Program-made: the position numbers and the translations under genes
Source of the DNA: Bradyrhizobium betae
GTDB taxonomy: Bacteria > Pseudomonadota > Alphaproteobacteria > Rhizobiales > Xanthobacteraceae
NCBI RefSeq assembly: GCF_004123905.1
Contig: NZ_MZXW01000041.1
Coordinates: 62,001-126,000, forward strand
DNA length: 64,000 nucleotides
Direction: 5' to 3'
Notes under the pieces: generated by a model
Told to the model about the DNA's origin: nothing
Database searches by the model: none
The model's input: only the letters and a program-made list of their open reading frames with translations
In this document: in pieces, positions 25,845-34,420 of the stretch
Layout of the letters: every line of letters begins with the position of its first letter
How positions within the stretch are numbered: the stretch's first letter is position 1

Positions 25845-27080
25845 CTACGCGGTCCTTGCGCGCGGCCTTCCACGCACCATGATCAACGCGGCGGCCGCCA
25901 CCTCCAGCGCGATGCAGAGATAGAAGGGCAGCGAATACCCGCCGGACCAATCGCGCAAGGCCCCGACGACACCCGGGCCGAACGCATACGTCACCTGGTT
26001 GATCGCCGTATTCAAACTGATCAGTACGCCGAACGAGGCACTGTCGAACTCCTGCTGCACGATCAGCGACGGCAGCGTGATGAGGTTGCCGACCGAGAAG
26101 CCGAACACCGCGCAGGCCGCGATCAGCACGTAGTCGTTGTGGATGTTGATGACGACGCACAGCGCCGCGGCCTGGCTGAGGAACGACAGCGCCGAGGCGA
26201 GGCGCTGGTTGAGGCGGTCGATTACCATCGAGAACAGAACGCGGCCGACCACCGCCATCGCTGTCAGCACGGCAACGGCGACAGCGGCGCGCTCGCGGCC
26301 GATCACGGGATCGAGGAACGAGATCAGGTGCACGATGAAACCGACCTGCGCGAACAGCACCAAAGCAAAGGCAATGGTCACCGTGAGGAAGCCGACGTCG
26401 CGCAGCGCCCATGCGCGGATCTCGCTTGAAGATTGCGGCTTCGCCTTCGCCGCCGCATGACAGCCGTGAAGATCGGGCGGGCGGCCCACGAGAAGGAGGA
26501 TCACCGGCACGAGCAGCACCAGCATGGCGCCGGCGGCGGCGTACATCGCGCTGGCGAAGCCGATGTGGCCGATCAGGGCCACCAGCAGCGGCACGCCGAC
26601 GATACCGCCAAAGCTGGCGCCGTTCAGGGCCAGGCTGATCGCCATGCCGCGCTTGTGGTCGAACCACAGGCTGATGGTGTTGGTGATCATGGCCAGACTC
26701 GTGCCGGCCCAGCCGAAGGCGAGCACGGCGTCGGCGAGATAGAGCTGCCAGGGCTCGCGCACCGCGCCGATCGCAACGGCTGCTGCCGCCATCGCCAGCG
26801 TGCCGGCGATGAGACAAAGGCGCGGGCCATATTTCCTGACGGCCTCGCCGACGAAGACGACGAGCAGCGCGCCGAACAGATAGAAGAACGTGGTGCCCGA
26901 GGAGATCAGCGAGGCCGGCCAGCCCCGCGCGCGCTGGAGCTCGGCGACATAGACGCTCTGCCCATAGAAGCCGAGCCCCCATCCGAAGGTCGCGAGCAGG
27001 AAGCAGACCGCGACGATGCGCCAGCCGTCGTAGCGGACGGAGGATTCGTCGATGGTGGGAGTCTGAGGGTTGTCGAGCAT
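25845..27080 (-). CDS. MFS transporter
   Basis: A 411-residue permease with twelve predicted helices, resembling OxlT/monocarboxylate-type MFS proteins. It opens with a short cytoplasmic tail and the helix IVAVCFLLATFGWGLGFYGQSVYVAEL. A long loop carrying RPPDLHGCHAAAKAKPQSS sits at the middle between helices 6 and 7. The ATG at 27080 has GGAG at the right spacing. The open frame extends a further 20 codons upstream, but these encode only translated palindromic repeat, so they are excluded. The substrate is unknown; a small carboxylate is a reasonable guess from the subfamily. Confidence 0.88.
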   Translation of the reverse strand: MLDNPQTPTIDESSVRYDGWRIVAVCFLLATFGWGLGFYGQSVYVAELQRARGWPASLISSGTTFFYLFGALLVVFVGEAVRKYGPRLCLIAGTLAMAAAAVAIGAVREPWQLYLADAVLAFGWAGTSLAMITNTISLWFDHKRGMAISLALNGASFGGIVGVPLLVALIGHIGFASAMYAAAGAMLVLLVPVILLLVGRPPDLHGCHAAAKAKPQSSSEIRAWALRDVGFLTVTIAFALVLFAQVGFIVHLISFLDPVIGRERAAVAVAVLTAMAVVGRVLFSMVIDRLNQRLASALSFLSQAAALCVVINIHNDYVLIAACAVFGFSVGNLITLPSLIVQQEFDSASFGVLISLNTAINQVTYAFGPGVVGALRDWSGGYSLPFYLCIALEVAAAALIMVRGRPRARTA

Positions 27081-27091
27081 ACTGCTAACTC

Positions 27092-27178
27092 CGTCATGCC
27101 CGGGCTCGTCCCGGGCATCCACGTCCTTCGATCCGCGCACCTAAGACGTGGATGGCCGGGACAAGCCCGGCCATGACG
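27092..27178. repeat. Intergenic palindromic repeat, CGTCATGCCCGGGC family
   Basis: Begins CGTCATGCCCGGGCTCGTCC and ends GCCCGGCCATGACG. Its left edge lies about 12 bases before the MFS start, so the element forms most of that gene's 5' leader and abuts its ribosome site. Confidence 0.85.
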
Positions 27179-27262
27179 ACATCTAAATAGCCCTCACCCA
27201 AAAATCACTTCGAGCTGGATCGAAGTATCAACGTTGCTGACAGCCTCCCGCCAATCTATTGA

Positions 27263-27307
27263 GCATGATCTTATCGGAAAACCGCTGCGCACTTTTCCGG
27301 ATCATGC
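27263..27307. repeat. Short inverted repeat, GCATGATC type
   Basis: Arms GCATGATC and GATCATGC enclose a CGGAAAA/TTTTCCG inner pair. This is a compact element widespread between rhizobial genes. It begins one base after the stop of the next MFS gene and may act as its transcript-end structure. Confidence 0.7.
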
Positions 27308-27308
27308 G

Positions 27309-28556
27309 TCAGATCGCATCCGGGAACTCGCCCATCGCCGCCTCCAGCCGCGCCTTGCGGCGGCGGGCCCAGGAGACGAACGAGAGCACGGCGAGGCCGA
27401 GCACCACGGGCGGGAACACCACCATGTTCACGGCGGACCAGCCGTAATTGGCGAGCAATTGCCCGGAGGAGAACGAGCCGATCGCCATCATGCCGAACAC
27501 AAGGAAATCGTTGAAGGCCTGCACCTTGTTGCGCTCCTGCGGGCGGTGTGTCTCCAGCACCAACGCGGAGGCGCCGATGAAGGAGAAATTCCAGCCCACA
27601 CCGAGCACGATCAACGTCGCCCAGAAGTGCATCGCGGTGATGCCGGAAAGACCGATGGTGGCAGCGCCTGCTTCGAGCAACAGTCCGGCAGCGACGATTT
27701 TTGGCGCACCGAAGCGCGCGATCAGCGCACCCGTGAAGAAGCTTGGCCCGTACATGGCGACGATGTGCCATTGAATGCCGAAATTGGAATCGCTGAGGCT
27801 CAGCCCACACAGCTTCATGGCGAGCGGCGCCGAGGTCATGACCAGATTCATCATGGGATAGGAGATCACGCCGCACAGCGCCGCCGCGATGAAGCGCGGC
27901 TGGCTCACGATCGTCAGCAGCGGCCGCCCGCCATGCAGATCGGCCGGGGCAGGCTTCGGCATGTCGACGCCGGCGACGATGCCCATGGCAACAAGCGCGA
28001 CGGCTGCCTGCACCAGAAAGCTGAAGGCGAACAGATAGGGTTGCCAGACATCCATGGTCCACTGCACGAGCTGCGGACCGAGGACACCGGCGAACACGCC
28101 GCCCGCCATCACCCAGGACACCGCTTTCGGCCGGTAGGCCGCGCTGGCACCGTCGGCGGCTGCGAAGCGGTAGGATTGCGCGACGGAGCCGTAGAGGCCG
28201 CCGAGGAAAGTCGCGACGCAAAACAGCGCGAACGAGCCGTGCAGGATCGCGAACGAGCCGAGCAGGCCGGTGAGCATGCCAAGGCCCGTACCGACGATAA
28301 AGGCCACGCGGCGGCCGAAGCGGCGCGAGATCGCGCCGGTCGGCAGCGTGCCGGCGGCGAGGCCCACCACATACATCGAGATCGGCACGGTCGCGAACGA
28401 CATGTCGGGCGCGAGCGTGGCGCCGACGATCGCGCCGGTAGCGAAGATCACCGCCGAATTGGCACCTGTCAGCGCCTGGGCTGCGGCAAGGCGCACCACA
28501 TTGGCACGCACCCGTGCGTCGTCGGCGATCTCATTGGCTGTCGTCACGTCCAGCAT
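27309..28556 (-). CDS. MFS transporter
   Basis: A 415-residue, twelve-helix major-facilitator protein. Helix 1 region reads VVRLAAAQALTGANSAVIFATGAIVGATL. The MFS signature loop is seen as GAISRRFGRRVAF between helices 2 and 3. The start was set at ATG 28556 (MLDVTTAN), which has GGCGGA at good spacing; another ATG lies two codons upstream at 28562. The open frame continues to 28646, but that part is arginine-rich and unconvincing. It is transcribed away from the S9 oligopeptidase gene. The substrate is not evident. Confidence 0.87.
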   Translation of the reverse strand: MLDVTTANEIADDARVRANVVRLAAAQALTGANSAVIFATGAIVGATLAPDMSFATVPISMYVVGLAAGTLPTGAISRRFGRRVAFIVGTGLGMLTGLLGSFAILHGSFALFCVATFLGGLYGSVAQSYRFAAADGASAAYRPKAVSWVMAGGVFAGVLGPQLVQWTMDVWQPYLFAFSFLVQAAVALVAMGIVAGVDMPKPAPADLHGGRPLLTIVSQPRFIAAALCGVISYPMMNLVMTSAPLAMKLCGLSLSDSNFGIQWHIVAMYGPSFFTGALIARFGAPKIVAAGLLLEAGAATIGLSGITAMHFWATLIVLGVGWNFSFIGASALVLETHRPQERNKVQAFNDFLVFGMMAIGSFSSGQLLANYGWSAVNMVVFPPVVLGLAVLSFVSWARRRKARLEAAMGEFPDAI

Positions 28557-28741
28557 CGGCATTTCCGCCCGAAAGGCTCGGTTGATTCCCGGGACTATGG
28601 AGGGGTGCGGGAGGGCGGGCAACCGGCGCAAACGGGCGCGGGCCATGCCTCTGACGCAATCAGGCCAATGATACCGGGCCGCGGCCTTGACGGCTTGCGC
28701 TCGATCAAATCCTATCCGCCGCCACTTCAGGAGTTTCGTTC

Positions 28742-30823
28742 ATGTCCGCCGACGACAGGCCCACGCTCAGCGCTCCCGACGACGATCCCTGGCTCTGGCT
28801 GGAGGAGATCGAAGACAAGCAGGCGCTCGATTTCGTCGAGCGGCAGAATCAACTGACGCTGGCTGCATTTGGCGGCGCGGCCTTCGCGCGCGATCGCGAC
28901 ATCCTCGCGGCGATCTACGATCGCCCCGACAACATTCCCTATGTCAGCCGGCGCGGCGACGATCTGCACAATCTCTGGAAGGACGCCACCAATCCGCGCG
29001 GCCTGTGGCGGCGGACCACGCTGGCGGAGTTTCGAAAAGCAAGTCCAGCGTGGGAGACCATGCTGGATATCGACCAGCTTGCTGCAAAGGAAGGTGAAGA
29101 CTGGCTGCTCAGCGGGATCGCCACGATGCCCGGCAGCTCGCGGGCGATCCTGAGCCTGTCGCGCGGCGGCAGCGACGCTGTCACCTTGCGCGAGTTCGAC
29201 CTGGCCACCAAGAGCTTCGCTGCCGACGGCTTCACGCTGCCGGAAGCCAAGGGCGGCGTGGACTGGCTCGACGCCGATACGCTGTTGCTGTCGAGCGCCC
29301 ATGGCGAGGGCATGGCGACAAGCTCCGGATATTCGCGGACCGTTCGCGTGTGGCGGCGCGGCCAGCCTGTCGATCAGGCGCAGGTGATCCTCGAGACCAT
29401 GGCCGATCACATGGCGATGTCAGGCATGGCCGACGACACTGGACCGGCGCCGCGGGTCTGGATCGTCGACCAGATCGACTTCTTCAATCATGCGGTCTGG
29501 CTGCGCGACGCGGCCGGCACGATGACGAAGCTAGATCTGCCGACCGGCATCTGGATGCAGGCGCATGGCGACTGGTTCGCGATCAAGCTGCGCAAGGACT
29601 GGGAGGTCCAGGAGGGGACTCAAGAGCGGACCTATGCGACCGACACCGTGCTCGGCATATCGCTGTCCGCGTTTTTCGCCGGCAGCCGCGATTTCACGGT
29701 CCTGTTCGAGCCGGCGCCGCGGCGCGCGCTGCAAGGCCTGTTCTGGGTTGCGGGAAAGCTGGTGCTGTCGATCCTCGACGAGCTCAAACCGCAATTCGAG
29801 ATCTGCGCGCCATCTGCCAATGGCTGGAGCCGCGAAGCGCTTCCCGGCCTGCCTGAGATCGGCGTCGTCGACATCTGGCCGCTCGATCGCCATCCGTCCG
29901 AAAGCAATGGCGATTTGCTCGCCAATGTGCAGGATCCGCTTACGCCACCATCAATGCTGCTGATCGCGCGCGGCGTCGCAAGCCCGACCGTGCTGAAGCA
30001 GGCGCCGAGGACGTTCACCGCGGACGGCCTCGTCGTGACGCAGCACGAGGCGATCTCGATCGACGGCGAGCGCATTCCCTATGTCCAGACCGGCCCCGCC
30101 AAAGAGACCGGCGATGCGCCGGTTTATATGAGCGCCTATGGCGGCTTCGCCCATTCGGTCAAGCCGTACTACAATCCGTCGCTGGGCAAGCTGTGGCTGG
30201 AGCGCGGCGGCACCACGGTGCAGGCGAATTTGCGCGGCGGCGGCGAGTTCGGCACGCGCTGGCACGATGCCGGCCGGCTCGCCGGCAAAAAACTCTCGCA
30301 CGACGATTTCGCGGCCGTGGCCGCCGATCTCGTCCGACGCGGCGTGACGAGCGCAAAGCGCATCGCAGCCCAAGGCGGATCGAACGGCGGCATCCTCATC
30401 ACCAACATGCTGGTGCGCTATCCCGAGCGCTTTGGCGCGCTGTTCTGCACCATCCCGCTGATCGACATGCGCCGCTACACAAAACTGCTCGCGGGCGCGA
30501 GCTGGATCGCGGAATATGGCGACCCTGATAAGCCCGAGGAATGGGAGTGGCTGAAGACCTACTCCGCCTATCACAATGTCAAAGCCGGCCAGGCCTATCC
30601 GCCGATCCTGATCGCCACCACGCGCCGCGACGACCGCGTCCACCCCGGCCATGCGCGCAAGATGGCGGCGAAGCTCCAGACGATGGGTTACGAGGCCTGG
30701 TTCTACGAGCCGGAAGCCGGCGGGCATGGGTACGGCAAGGACAACAAGGAACGCGCCGGGTTCGAGGTGATCGGTTTCAGGTTCTTGAAGGAGAAGATTG
30801 GGTGGGGGGACGGTGGGGTCTGA
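28742..30823 (+). CDS. Prolyl oligopeptidase-family (S9A) serine peptidase
   Basis: A 693-residue cytoplasmic enzyme without a signal peptide. The N-terminus PDDDPWLWLEEIEDKQALDFVERQN is typical of S9A members. A beta-propeller spans roughly residues 70-400. The catalytic alpha/beta-hydrolase domain has the nucleophile in AAQGGSNGGIL (serine near residue 547), the acid in TRRDDRVHPGHA and the histidine in GGHGYGKDN. It resembles the protease-II or prolyl-endopeptidase branch and would cleave short peptides. A separate palindromic element follows its stop. Confidence 0.92.
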   Translation: MSADDRPTLSAPDDDPWLWLEEIEDKQALDFVERQNQLTLAAFGGAAFARDRDILAAIYDRPDNIPYVSRRGDDLHNLWKDATNPRGLWRRTTLAEFRKASPAWETMLDIDQLAAKEGEDWLLSGIATMPGSSRAILSLSRGGSDAVTLREFDLATKSFAADGFTLPEAKGGVDWLDADTLLLSSAHGEGMATSSGYSRTVRVWRRGQPVDQAQVILETMADHMAMSGMADDTGPAPRVWIVDQIDFFNHAVWLRDAAGTMTKLDLPTGIWMQAHGDWFAIKLRKDWEVQEGTQERTYATDTVLGISLSAFFAGSRDFTVLFEPAPRRALQGLFWVAGKLVLSILDELKPQFEICAPSANGWSREALPGLPEIGVVDIWPLDRHPSESNGDLLANVQDPLTPPSMLLIARGVASPTVLKQAPRTFTADGLVVTQHEAISIDGERIPYVQTGPAKETGDAPVYMSAYGGFAHSVKPYYNPSLGKLWLERGGTTVQANLRGGGEFGTRWHDAGRLAGKKLSHDDFAAVAADLVRRGVTSAKRIAAQGGSNGGILITNMLVRYPERFGALFCTIPLIDMRRYTKLLAGASWIAEYGDPDKPEEWEWLKTYSAYHNVKAGQAYPPILIATTRRDDRVHPGHARKMAAKLQTMGYEAWFYEPEAGGHGYGKDNKERAGFEVIGFRFLKEKIGWGDGGV

Positions 30824-30880
30824 CGTCTCGCGTCTTAAGGCGCAATGTCGTTTGGTTGGCTAAGAGCGAGCCAGGAGCGA

Positions 30881-31013
30881 CGCTTGCCTCTCCCGCTTGC
30901 GGGAGAGGCCGAGGCACTCGAAGAGTGCGGCTGGTGAAGGTTCTCTCCTCTAGGAGGTTGTCCCGCTGGGGTGACACCCTCTCCCCAACCCACCCCCGCA
31001 GGCGGGGAGGGAG
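30881..31013. repeat. Intergenic inverted-repeat element between convergent genes
   Basis: A diverged relative of the G/C-tract family. It contains a tight hairpin (CCTCTCCCGC and its inverse at 30887-30908), a second small hairpin around 30913-30927 and a C-rich/G-rich end. It separates the convergent S9 peptidase and DUF938 genes and could end both transcripts. Confidence 0.65.
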
Positions 31014-31029
31014 CGCACCGCCATCGTAG

Positions 31030-31701
31030 CTAGCGCGAAAACACCAGCGTGAGATTGTTCGCGGGCATCTCGATCGTATCGATCAACCGAAGACCCACAG
31101 CCTTCGCGAGCGCTTCGACATCACTGATGTCGCGCACGCCCCAATCGGGATTGCCTTCGCGCAACGACGTATCGAACACGGCGTTGCTGAGCGCGGTGTG
31201 CTTGCCGTCGCGCTTGAAGGGGCCGTAGAGGAACAGCTTGCCGTCGGCGCGCAGATAACGGCCGGCGCCGGCGAACAGGCCCTCGGCCACGCTCCATGGC
31301 GCGATGTGGATGACATTGGCGCAGAACAAGGCGGCAAGGCTTGTCGGCGCCTGCCCGCTTTTCATCTCCGGGCACCAGTCGGGATCGGTCAGATCGATCC
31401 GCAACGGCGAGCGGATGTTTGGCAGGCCCGAATGAACGCGCCAGGCCTCGATGCTCTTGAGGTGGCGCTGGTTGAGGTCGCTCGGCCACCAGACCAGGCC
31501 GGGCGTGTGGCGGGCAAAATGAACGACGTGCTGGCCGGTTCCGCTGCCGAGCTCGACCACATTGCCGGTCAAGCCAGCGAGATGCTTTTCCAGTGCCGCC
31601 CAGAGCGGTTCGTGATTGCGATGAAATGCCGGCGCATCGAGCCGCCCATCCGGCTCGACCCGTCCGCCATCCCTGCCAAATTCGACGACATATTCAGCCA
31701 A
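31030..31701 (-). CDS. DUF938 family, SAM-dependent methyltransferase-like protein
   Basis: A 223-residue protein with a Rossmann-type methyltransferase fold. Motif I is VVELGSGTGQHVVHFA and is followed by WWPSDLNQRHLKSIEAW. The N-terminal HRNHEPLWAAL is a hallmark of DUF938. Later FCANVIHIAPWSVAEGLFAGAGRYL and FLYGPFKRDG complete the family pattern. The methyl acceptor is unknown. It faces the sox cluster across a 271-base gap and reads away from it. Confidence 0.9.
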   Translation of the reverse strand: MAEYVVEFGRDGGRVEPDGRLDAPAFHRNHEPLWAALEKHLAGLTGNVVELGSGTGQHVVHFARHTPGLVWWPSDLNQRHLKSIEAWRVHSGLPNIRSPLRIDLTDPDWCPEMKSGQAPTSLAALFCANVIHIAPWSVAEGLFAGAGRYLRADGKLFLYGPFKRDGKHTALSNAVFDTSLREGNPDWGVRDISDVEALAKAVGLRLIDTIEMPANNLTLVFSR

Positions 31702-31972
31702 GTGAGGTCCCCTTGAAAAAACGAGAACGCGATGAAAACAAGATGAACGCCCAAACGCCCTGAAAACAGCCGGTCCGCGCCCATTGCCCTTACCCTTGGC
31801 TTACCCTTGGGCCCGAATCCGCCGAACAAATAATCACTTTAGTTGCAATGCGGAAGATATTAACTCCATTTTGCCGCGTGCATAGTCTTGATTGTCAGGC
31901 GATGCCCTTTGTGCTTTGGAACACTATATTTCGGCGAACGAGATCATCGACATAACGCTTCAGGACGACGCC
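31702..31972. promoter_or_regulatory. A/T-enriched divergent leader of the sox cluster
   Basis: This gap carries the promoters for the DUF938 gene (minus) and the sox operon (plus). It is clearly richer in A and T than the surrounding genes, particularly 31820-31870. It holds a direct repeat TTACCCTTGG twice, near 31790-31811. I could not assign a definite -35/-10 pair and found no known SoxR-type operator by eye. Confidence 0.45.
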
Positions 31973-32329
31973 TTGACCGCCTTTTCTTGCAAGCCCGCCC
32001 TGCTCGTTGCGCTGGCCCTCCTGGCCGGCACGGCTGCGCCTTCCGCACGGGCGCAGTCCGCCGTGGCCGATGGTGAGAGGCTCGCTTTCGACCGCGGCAA
32101 AGGCAATTGCCTGACTTGCCACGTCATCAAAGGCGGCGACCTGCCGGGAACGATCGGGCCGGAACTGAAGGATCTCAAATCAAAATACCCTGATCGCAAC
32201 GAGCTCTTCGCGATCATCTTCGACGAGACCAAGCGCAATCCGCAGACCATGATGCCGCCGTTCGGCCGGAACCGGATTTTGACCGACCAGGAGATCAGCG
32301 CGATCGTTGATTTCCTGCAAACCCTGTGA
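31973..32329 (+). CDS. soxX: SoxX, monoheme cytochrome c subunit of the thiosulfate-oxidising complex
   Basis: A 118-residue periplasmic cytochrome. TTG 31973 starts a clear signal peptide (MTAFSCKPALLVALALLAG to ARAQS), better than the longer frame opening at 31892. One heme site is present as CLTCH, with the distal ligand region MMPPFGRNRILTDQEI typical of SoxX. SoxX pairs with SoxA to couple thiosulfate to SoxY. It leads the sox cluster; soxY follows after a 61-base gap containing a tandem repeat. The TTG start is inferred from the signal peptide rather than a strong ribosome site. Confidence 0.9.
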   Translation: MTAFSCKPALLVALALLAGTAAPSARAQSAVADGERLAFDRGKGNCLTCHVIKGGDLPGTIGPELKDLKSKYPDRNELFAIIFDETKRNPQTMMPPFGRNRILTDQEISAIVDFLQTL

Positions 32330-32340
32330 CGTCAGGCACG

Positions 32341-32388
32341 CCAAGAGACTGTCCAAGAGACCGTCCGAGGGACTGTGCAGGAGACTTT
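32341..32388 (+). repeat. Four tandem 12-base units before soxY
   Basis: Units CCAAGAGACTGT, CCAAGAGACCGT, CCGAGGGACTGT and GCAGGAGACTTT run head to tail from 32341 to 32388. The last unit supplies the GGAG ribosome-binding sequence of soxY, whose ATG follows two bases later. The array may have arisen by slippage and could influence soxY translation. Confidence 0.8.
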
Positions 32389-32390
32389 TG

Positions 32391-32876
32391 ATGACCACGA
32401 CCACCGACCCTCATCCGACGCGGCGCCTGATCCTTCAGGGCGCAGCCTCGGTCGCGCTGCTCGGCCTCGGCAATTTGCCGTTCGCTCCCGCGCTCGCGGC
32501 GGCCAACGACAAATATCCGGACGAGGCGTTCAAGCTGAAGAACGAAGCCGACGCGATCAAGGCGCTCTACGGCAGGACCGCCGAGCCCTCCGACAAGGTC
32601 AAGCTCGATGCGCCCGAGATCGCCGAGAATGGCGGCGTGGTGCCGATTTCGGTGACGACGACGCTGGACAAGGTCACCTCGATCTCCTTCTTCGTGGCCG
32701 AGAACCCGAACGCGCTTGCGGCATCCTACAGGATTCCTGACGGTACGATCCCTGGTGTCGCCAACCGGCTGAAGATGGCCAAGACCAGCAACGTGACCGC
32801 GATCGTGGAGGCCGACGGCAAGCTCTACAGCGCGACCAAGGAAGTGAAAGTCACCGTCGGCGGCTGCGGCGGTTAG
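32391..32876 (+). CDS. soxY: SoxY, sulfur-carrier subunit
   Basis: A 161-residue periplasmic protein that carries sulfur intermediates as a covalent adduct. The twin-arginine signal is TRRLILQGAASVALLGLG, and the protein ends GGCGG, the swinging arm whose cysteine binds the substrate. The chosen ATG at 32391 has GGAG in the preceding tandem unit; the longer frame from 32307 only adds translated repeat. It partners SoxZ, encoded 13 bases downstream, and is expected to be exported folded through the Tat pathway together with SoxZ. Confidence 0.95.
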   Translation: MTTTTDPHPTRRLILQGAASVALLGLGNLPFAPALAAANDKYPDEAFKLKNEADAIKALYGRTAEPSDKVKLDAPEIAENGGVVPISVTTTLDKVTSISFFVAENPNALAASYRIPDGTIPGVANRLKMAKTSNVTAIVEADGKLYSATKEVKVTVGGCGG

Positions 32877-32889
32877 GAGGATCAGTCCG

Positions 32890-33201
32890 ATGGCATCAAG
32901 CATTCGCGTGCGCGCAACATCCAACGGCGACATCACCGAGGTGCAGACGCTGATCCAGCACCCCATGGACACCGGCCTGGTCAAGGATGCCAAGGGAGAG
33001 CTGATCCCTGCGCACTACATCCAGGAGCTGAAGTTCGAATGTAACGGCAAGGACGTCTTCGTCGCCAATTGGGGCACGGCCGTTTCCAAAGACCCCTATG
33101 TGAAGTTCAGCTTCAAGGGCGCCAAGAAGGGCGACGACCTCAAGATCTCCTGGACCGACAACAAGGGTGGCTCGGACACCACCACCGCGAAGATTGCGTA
33201 A
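32890..33201 (+). CDS. soxZ: SoxZ, partner of the SoxYZ sulfur carrier
   Basis: A 103-residue protein without its own signal peptide, as usual for SoxZ, which is exported in complex with SoxY. The immunoglobulin-like fold is seen in SSIRVRATSNGDITEVQTLIQHPMDTG and in FVANWGTAVSKDPYVKFSFKGAKKGDDLKISWTDNKG. GGAGGA lies upstream. Its stop overlaps the soxA start by one base. Confidence 0.95.
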   Translation: MASSIRVRATSNGDITEVQTLIQHPMDTGLVKDAKGELIPAHYIQELKFECNGKDVFVANWGTAVSKDPYVKFSFKGAKKGDDLKISWTDNKGGSDTTTAKIA

Positions 33202-34064
33202 TGAAGGCCCGCACCGCCCTCCTGCTTGGTTCGCTCAGTGCCGCGCTGGTCGCGTTCGCGCTGACATCCCCGCGCGTGGTCGCGGCCGACAAGGTCGATT
33301 CCGTCGCTGACGCCAAGGCATTCCAGAACTTCTTCTTCCAGAAGTTTCCTGATGTGAAGCACGAGGACTTCGTCAACGGTCCCTATTCCATGAACGCGGA
33401 CATGAAGCGGCAGTGGCAGGAGAAGGAAGAATTCCCGCCTTACGAGTTCGCGCTCGACGCCGGCAAGGAGATGTTTTCGACCCCGTTCAAGAACGGCAAG
33501 ACCTATGCCGACTGCTTCCCGAACGGCGGCATCGGCATCCGCCAGAATTATCCCTACTTCGACGACAAGGAAGGCAAGGTCGTCACGCTGGAGCTGGCGC
33601 TCAACCGCTGCCGCGAGGCCAATGGCGAGGCGCCCTATTCGTACGTCAAGGACGAGATGGCTTCGCTGACGGCGTACATGGCGTTTACCTCGCGCGGCAA
33701 GCTGATGGACATCAAGATTCCCGACGATCCGCGCGCGCTCGCGGCGTTCGAGAACGGCAAGCGTTATTTCTACACCCGCCGCGGCCAGCTGAATTTCTCC
33801 TGTGCGAGCTGCCATGTGCAGAGCCCGGGCGAGCGCATCCGCGCCGAGATTTTGGCGCCGGCGCTCGGCATTCTGAACGCGATGCCGATCTATCGCTCCG
33901 AATGGAGCGGCATGGGCACCACCAGCCGCCGCTTCATCACCTGCAACAGCCAGACCCGCGCGGTTCCGCTGGAGCCGCAGGCGGATGAATATCGCGACGT
34001 CGAATATTTCCTCTCCTACGTCGCCAACGGCCTGCCGATTTCAGGCCCGGGAGCGCGGCCATGA
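33201..34064 (+). CDS. soxA: SoxA, cytochrome c subunit of the SoxAX complex
   Basis: A 287-residue periplasmic cytochrome with a signal peptide of about 28 residues. The C-terminal heme site is CASCHV, and the conserved ligand cysteine lies in RRFITCNSQTRA. The N-terminal domain keeps two cysteines (DCFPNGG and NRCREANG) but has no second CxxCH. It is therefore the single-heme type with a probable disulfide in place of the first heme. SoxAX joins thiosulfate to the SoxY cysteine. Its ATG overlaps the soxZ stop, and the next small gene overlaps its own end by four bases. Confidence 0.94.
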   Translation: MKARTALLLGSLSAALVAFALTSPRVVAADKVDSVADAKAFQNFFFQKFPDVKHEDFVNGPYSMNADMKRQWQEKEEFPPYEFALDAGKEMFSTPFKNGKTYADCFPNGGIGIRQNYPYFDDKEGKVVTLELALNRCREANGEAPYSYVKDEMASLTAYMAFTSRGKLMDIKIPDDPRALAAFENGKRYFYTRRGQLNFSCASCHVQSPGERIRAEILAPALGILNAMPIYRSEWSGMGTTSRRFITCNSQTRAVPLEPQADEYRDVEYFLSYVANGLPISGPGARP

Positions 34065-34366
34065 AGCTGTCACTTGCTCTCGCCATGCTGCTCGCATTGA
34101 GCTTCGCGCCAGCGGCGCGCGCGGCAAATGAAGCGGACTACAAGGCGGCCTATACCGCTGCAGAAGCCGCTTCCAAGGAGGCAGCCGGCATGCGCAACCA
34201 ATGGACCGTGACCGTATCGGCGCTGGCGGCAGCCAAAAAAGCGGGCGACAGCGGCGATTTCGATCGCGCCATTGCCGCCGCGAAAGAGGCCGAAGCGCTG
34301 GCGAAAGCGTCAATCTTCCAGGCGACGTCTGAAAAAGAGGCCTGGAAGGCGATGGAAATCCGCTAA
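34061..34366 (+). CDS. SoxK-like SoxAX-binding small periplasmic protein
   Basis: A 101-residue exported protein with a signal peptide ending at ARAANEAD. The mature part is alanine-rich and helical (DYKAAYTAAEAASKEAAGMRNQW then AIAAAKEAEALAKASIFQAT), fitting the SoxK/SAXB proteins that bind and stimulate SoxAX. The position directly behind soxA with a four-base overlap supports this. The sequence itself is low in complexity, so the context is the stronger evidence. Confidence 0.72.
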   Translation: MKLSLALAMLLALSFAPAARAANEADYKAAYTAAEAASKEAAGMRNQWTVTVSALAAAKKAGDSGDFDRAIAAAKEAEALAKASIFQATSEKEAWKAMEIR

Positions 34367-34420
34367 GCTGACGCGCAGTGTAACCGTTGAACTGCCAGAA
34401 ATAGGCGCGGAGAATTTGTG

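Noticed and set aside
27081..27140. Twenty extra N-terminal codons for the MFS gene
   Set aside because: They translate part of a palindromic repeat element; ATG 27080 has a proper ribosome site.
27234..28856. A 540-codon plus-strand open frame across the MFS gene
   Set aside because: Histidine/arginine/glutamate-rich translation antisense to a well-supported transporter, ending inside the S9 peptidase.
30887..30908. Classical intrinsic terminator after the S9 peptidase
   Set aside because: The hairpin is strong but lacks a T-run on either strand and is part of a repeat element, so it is reported only as repeat.
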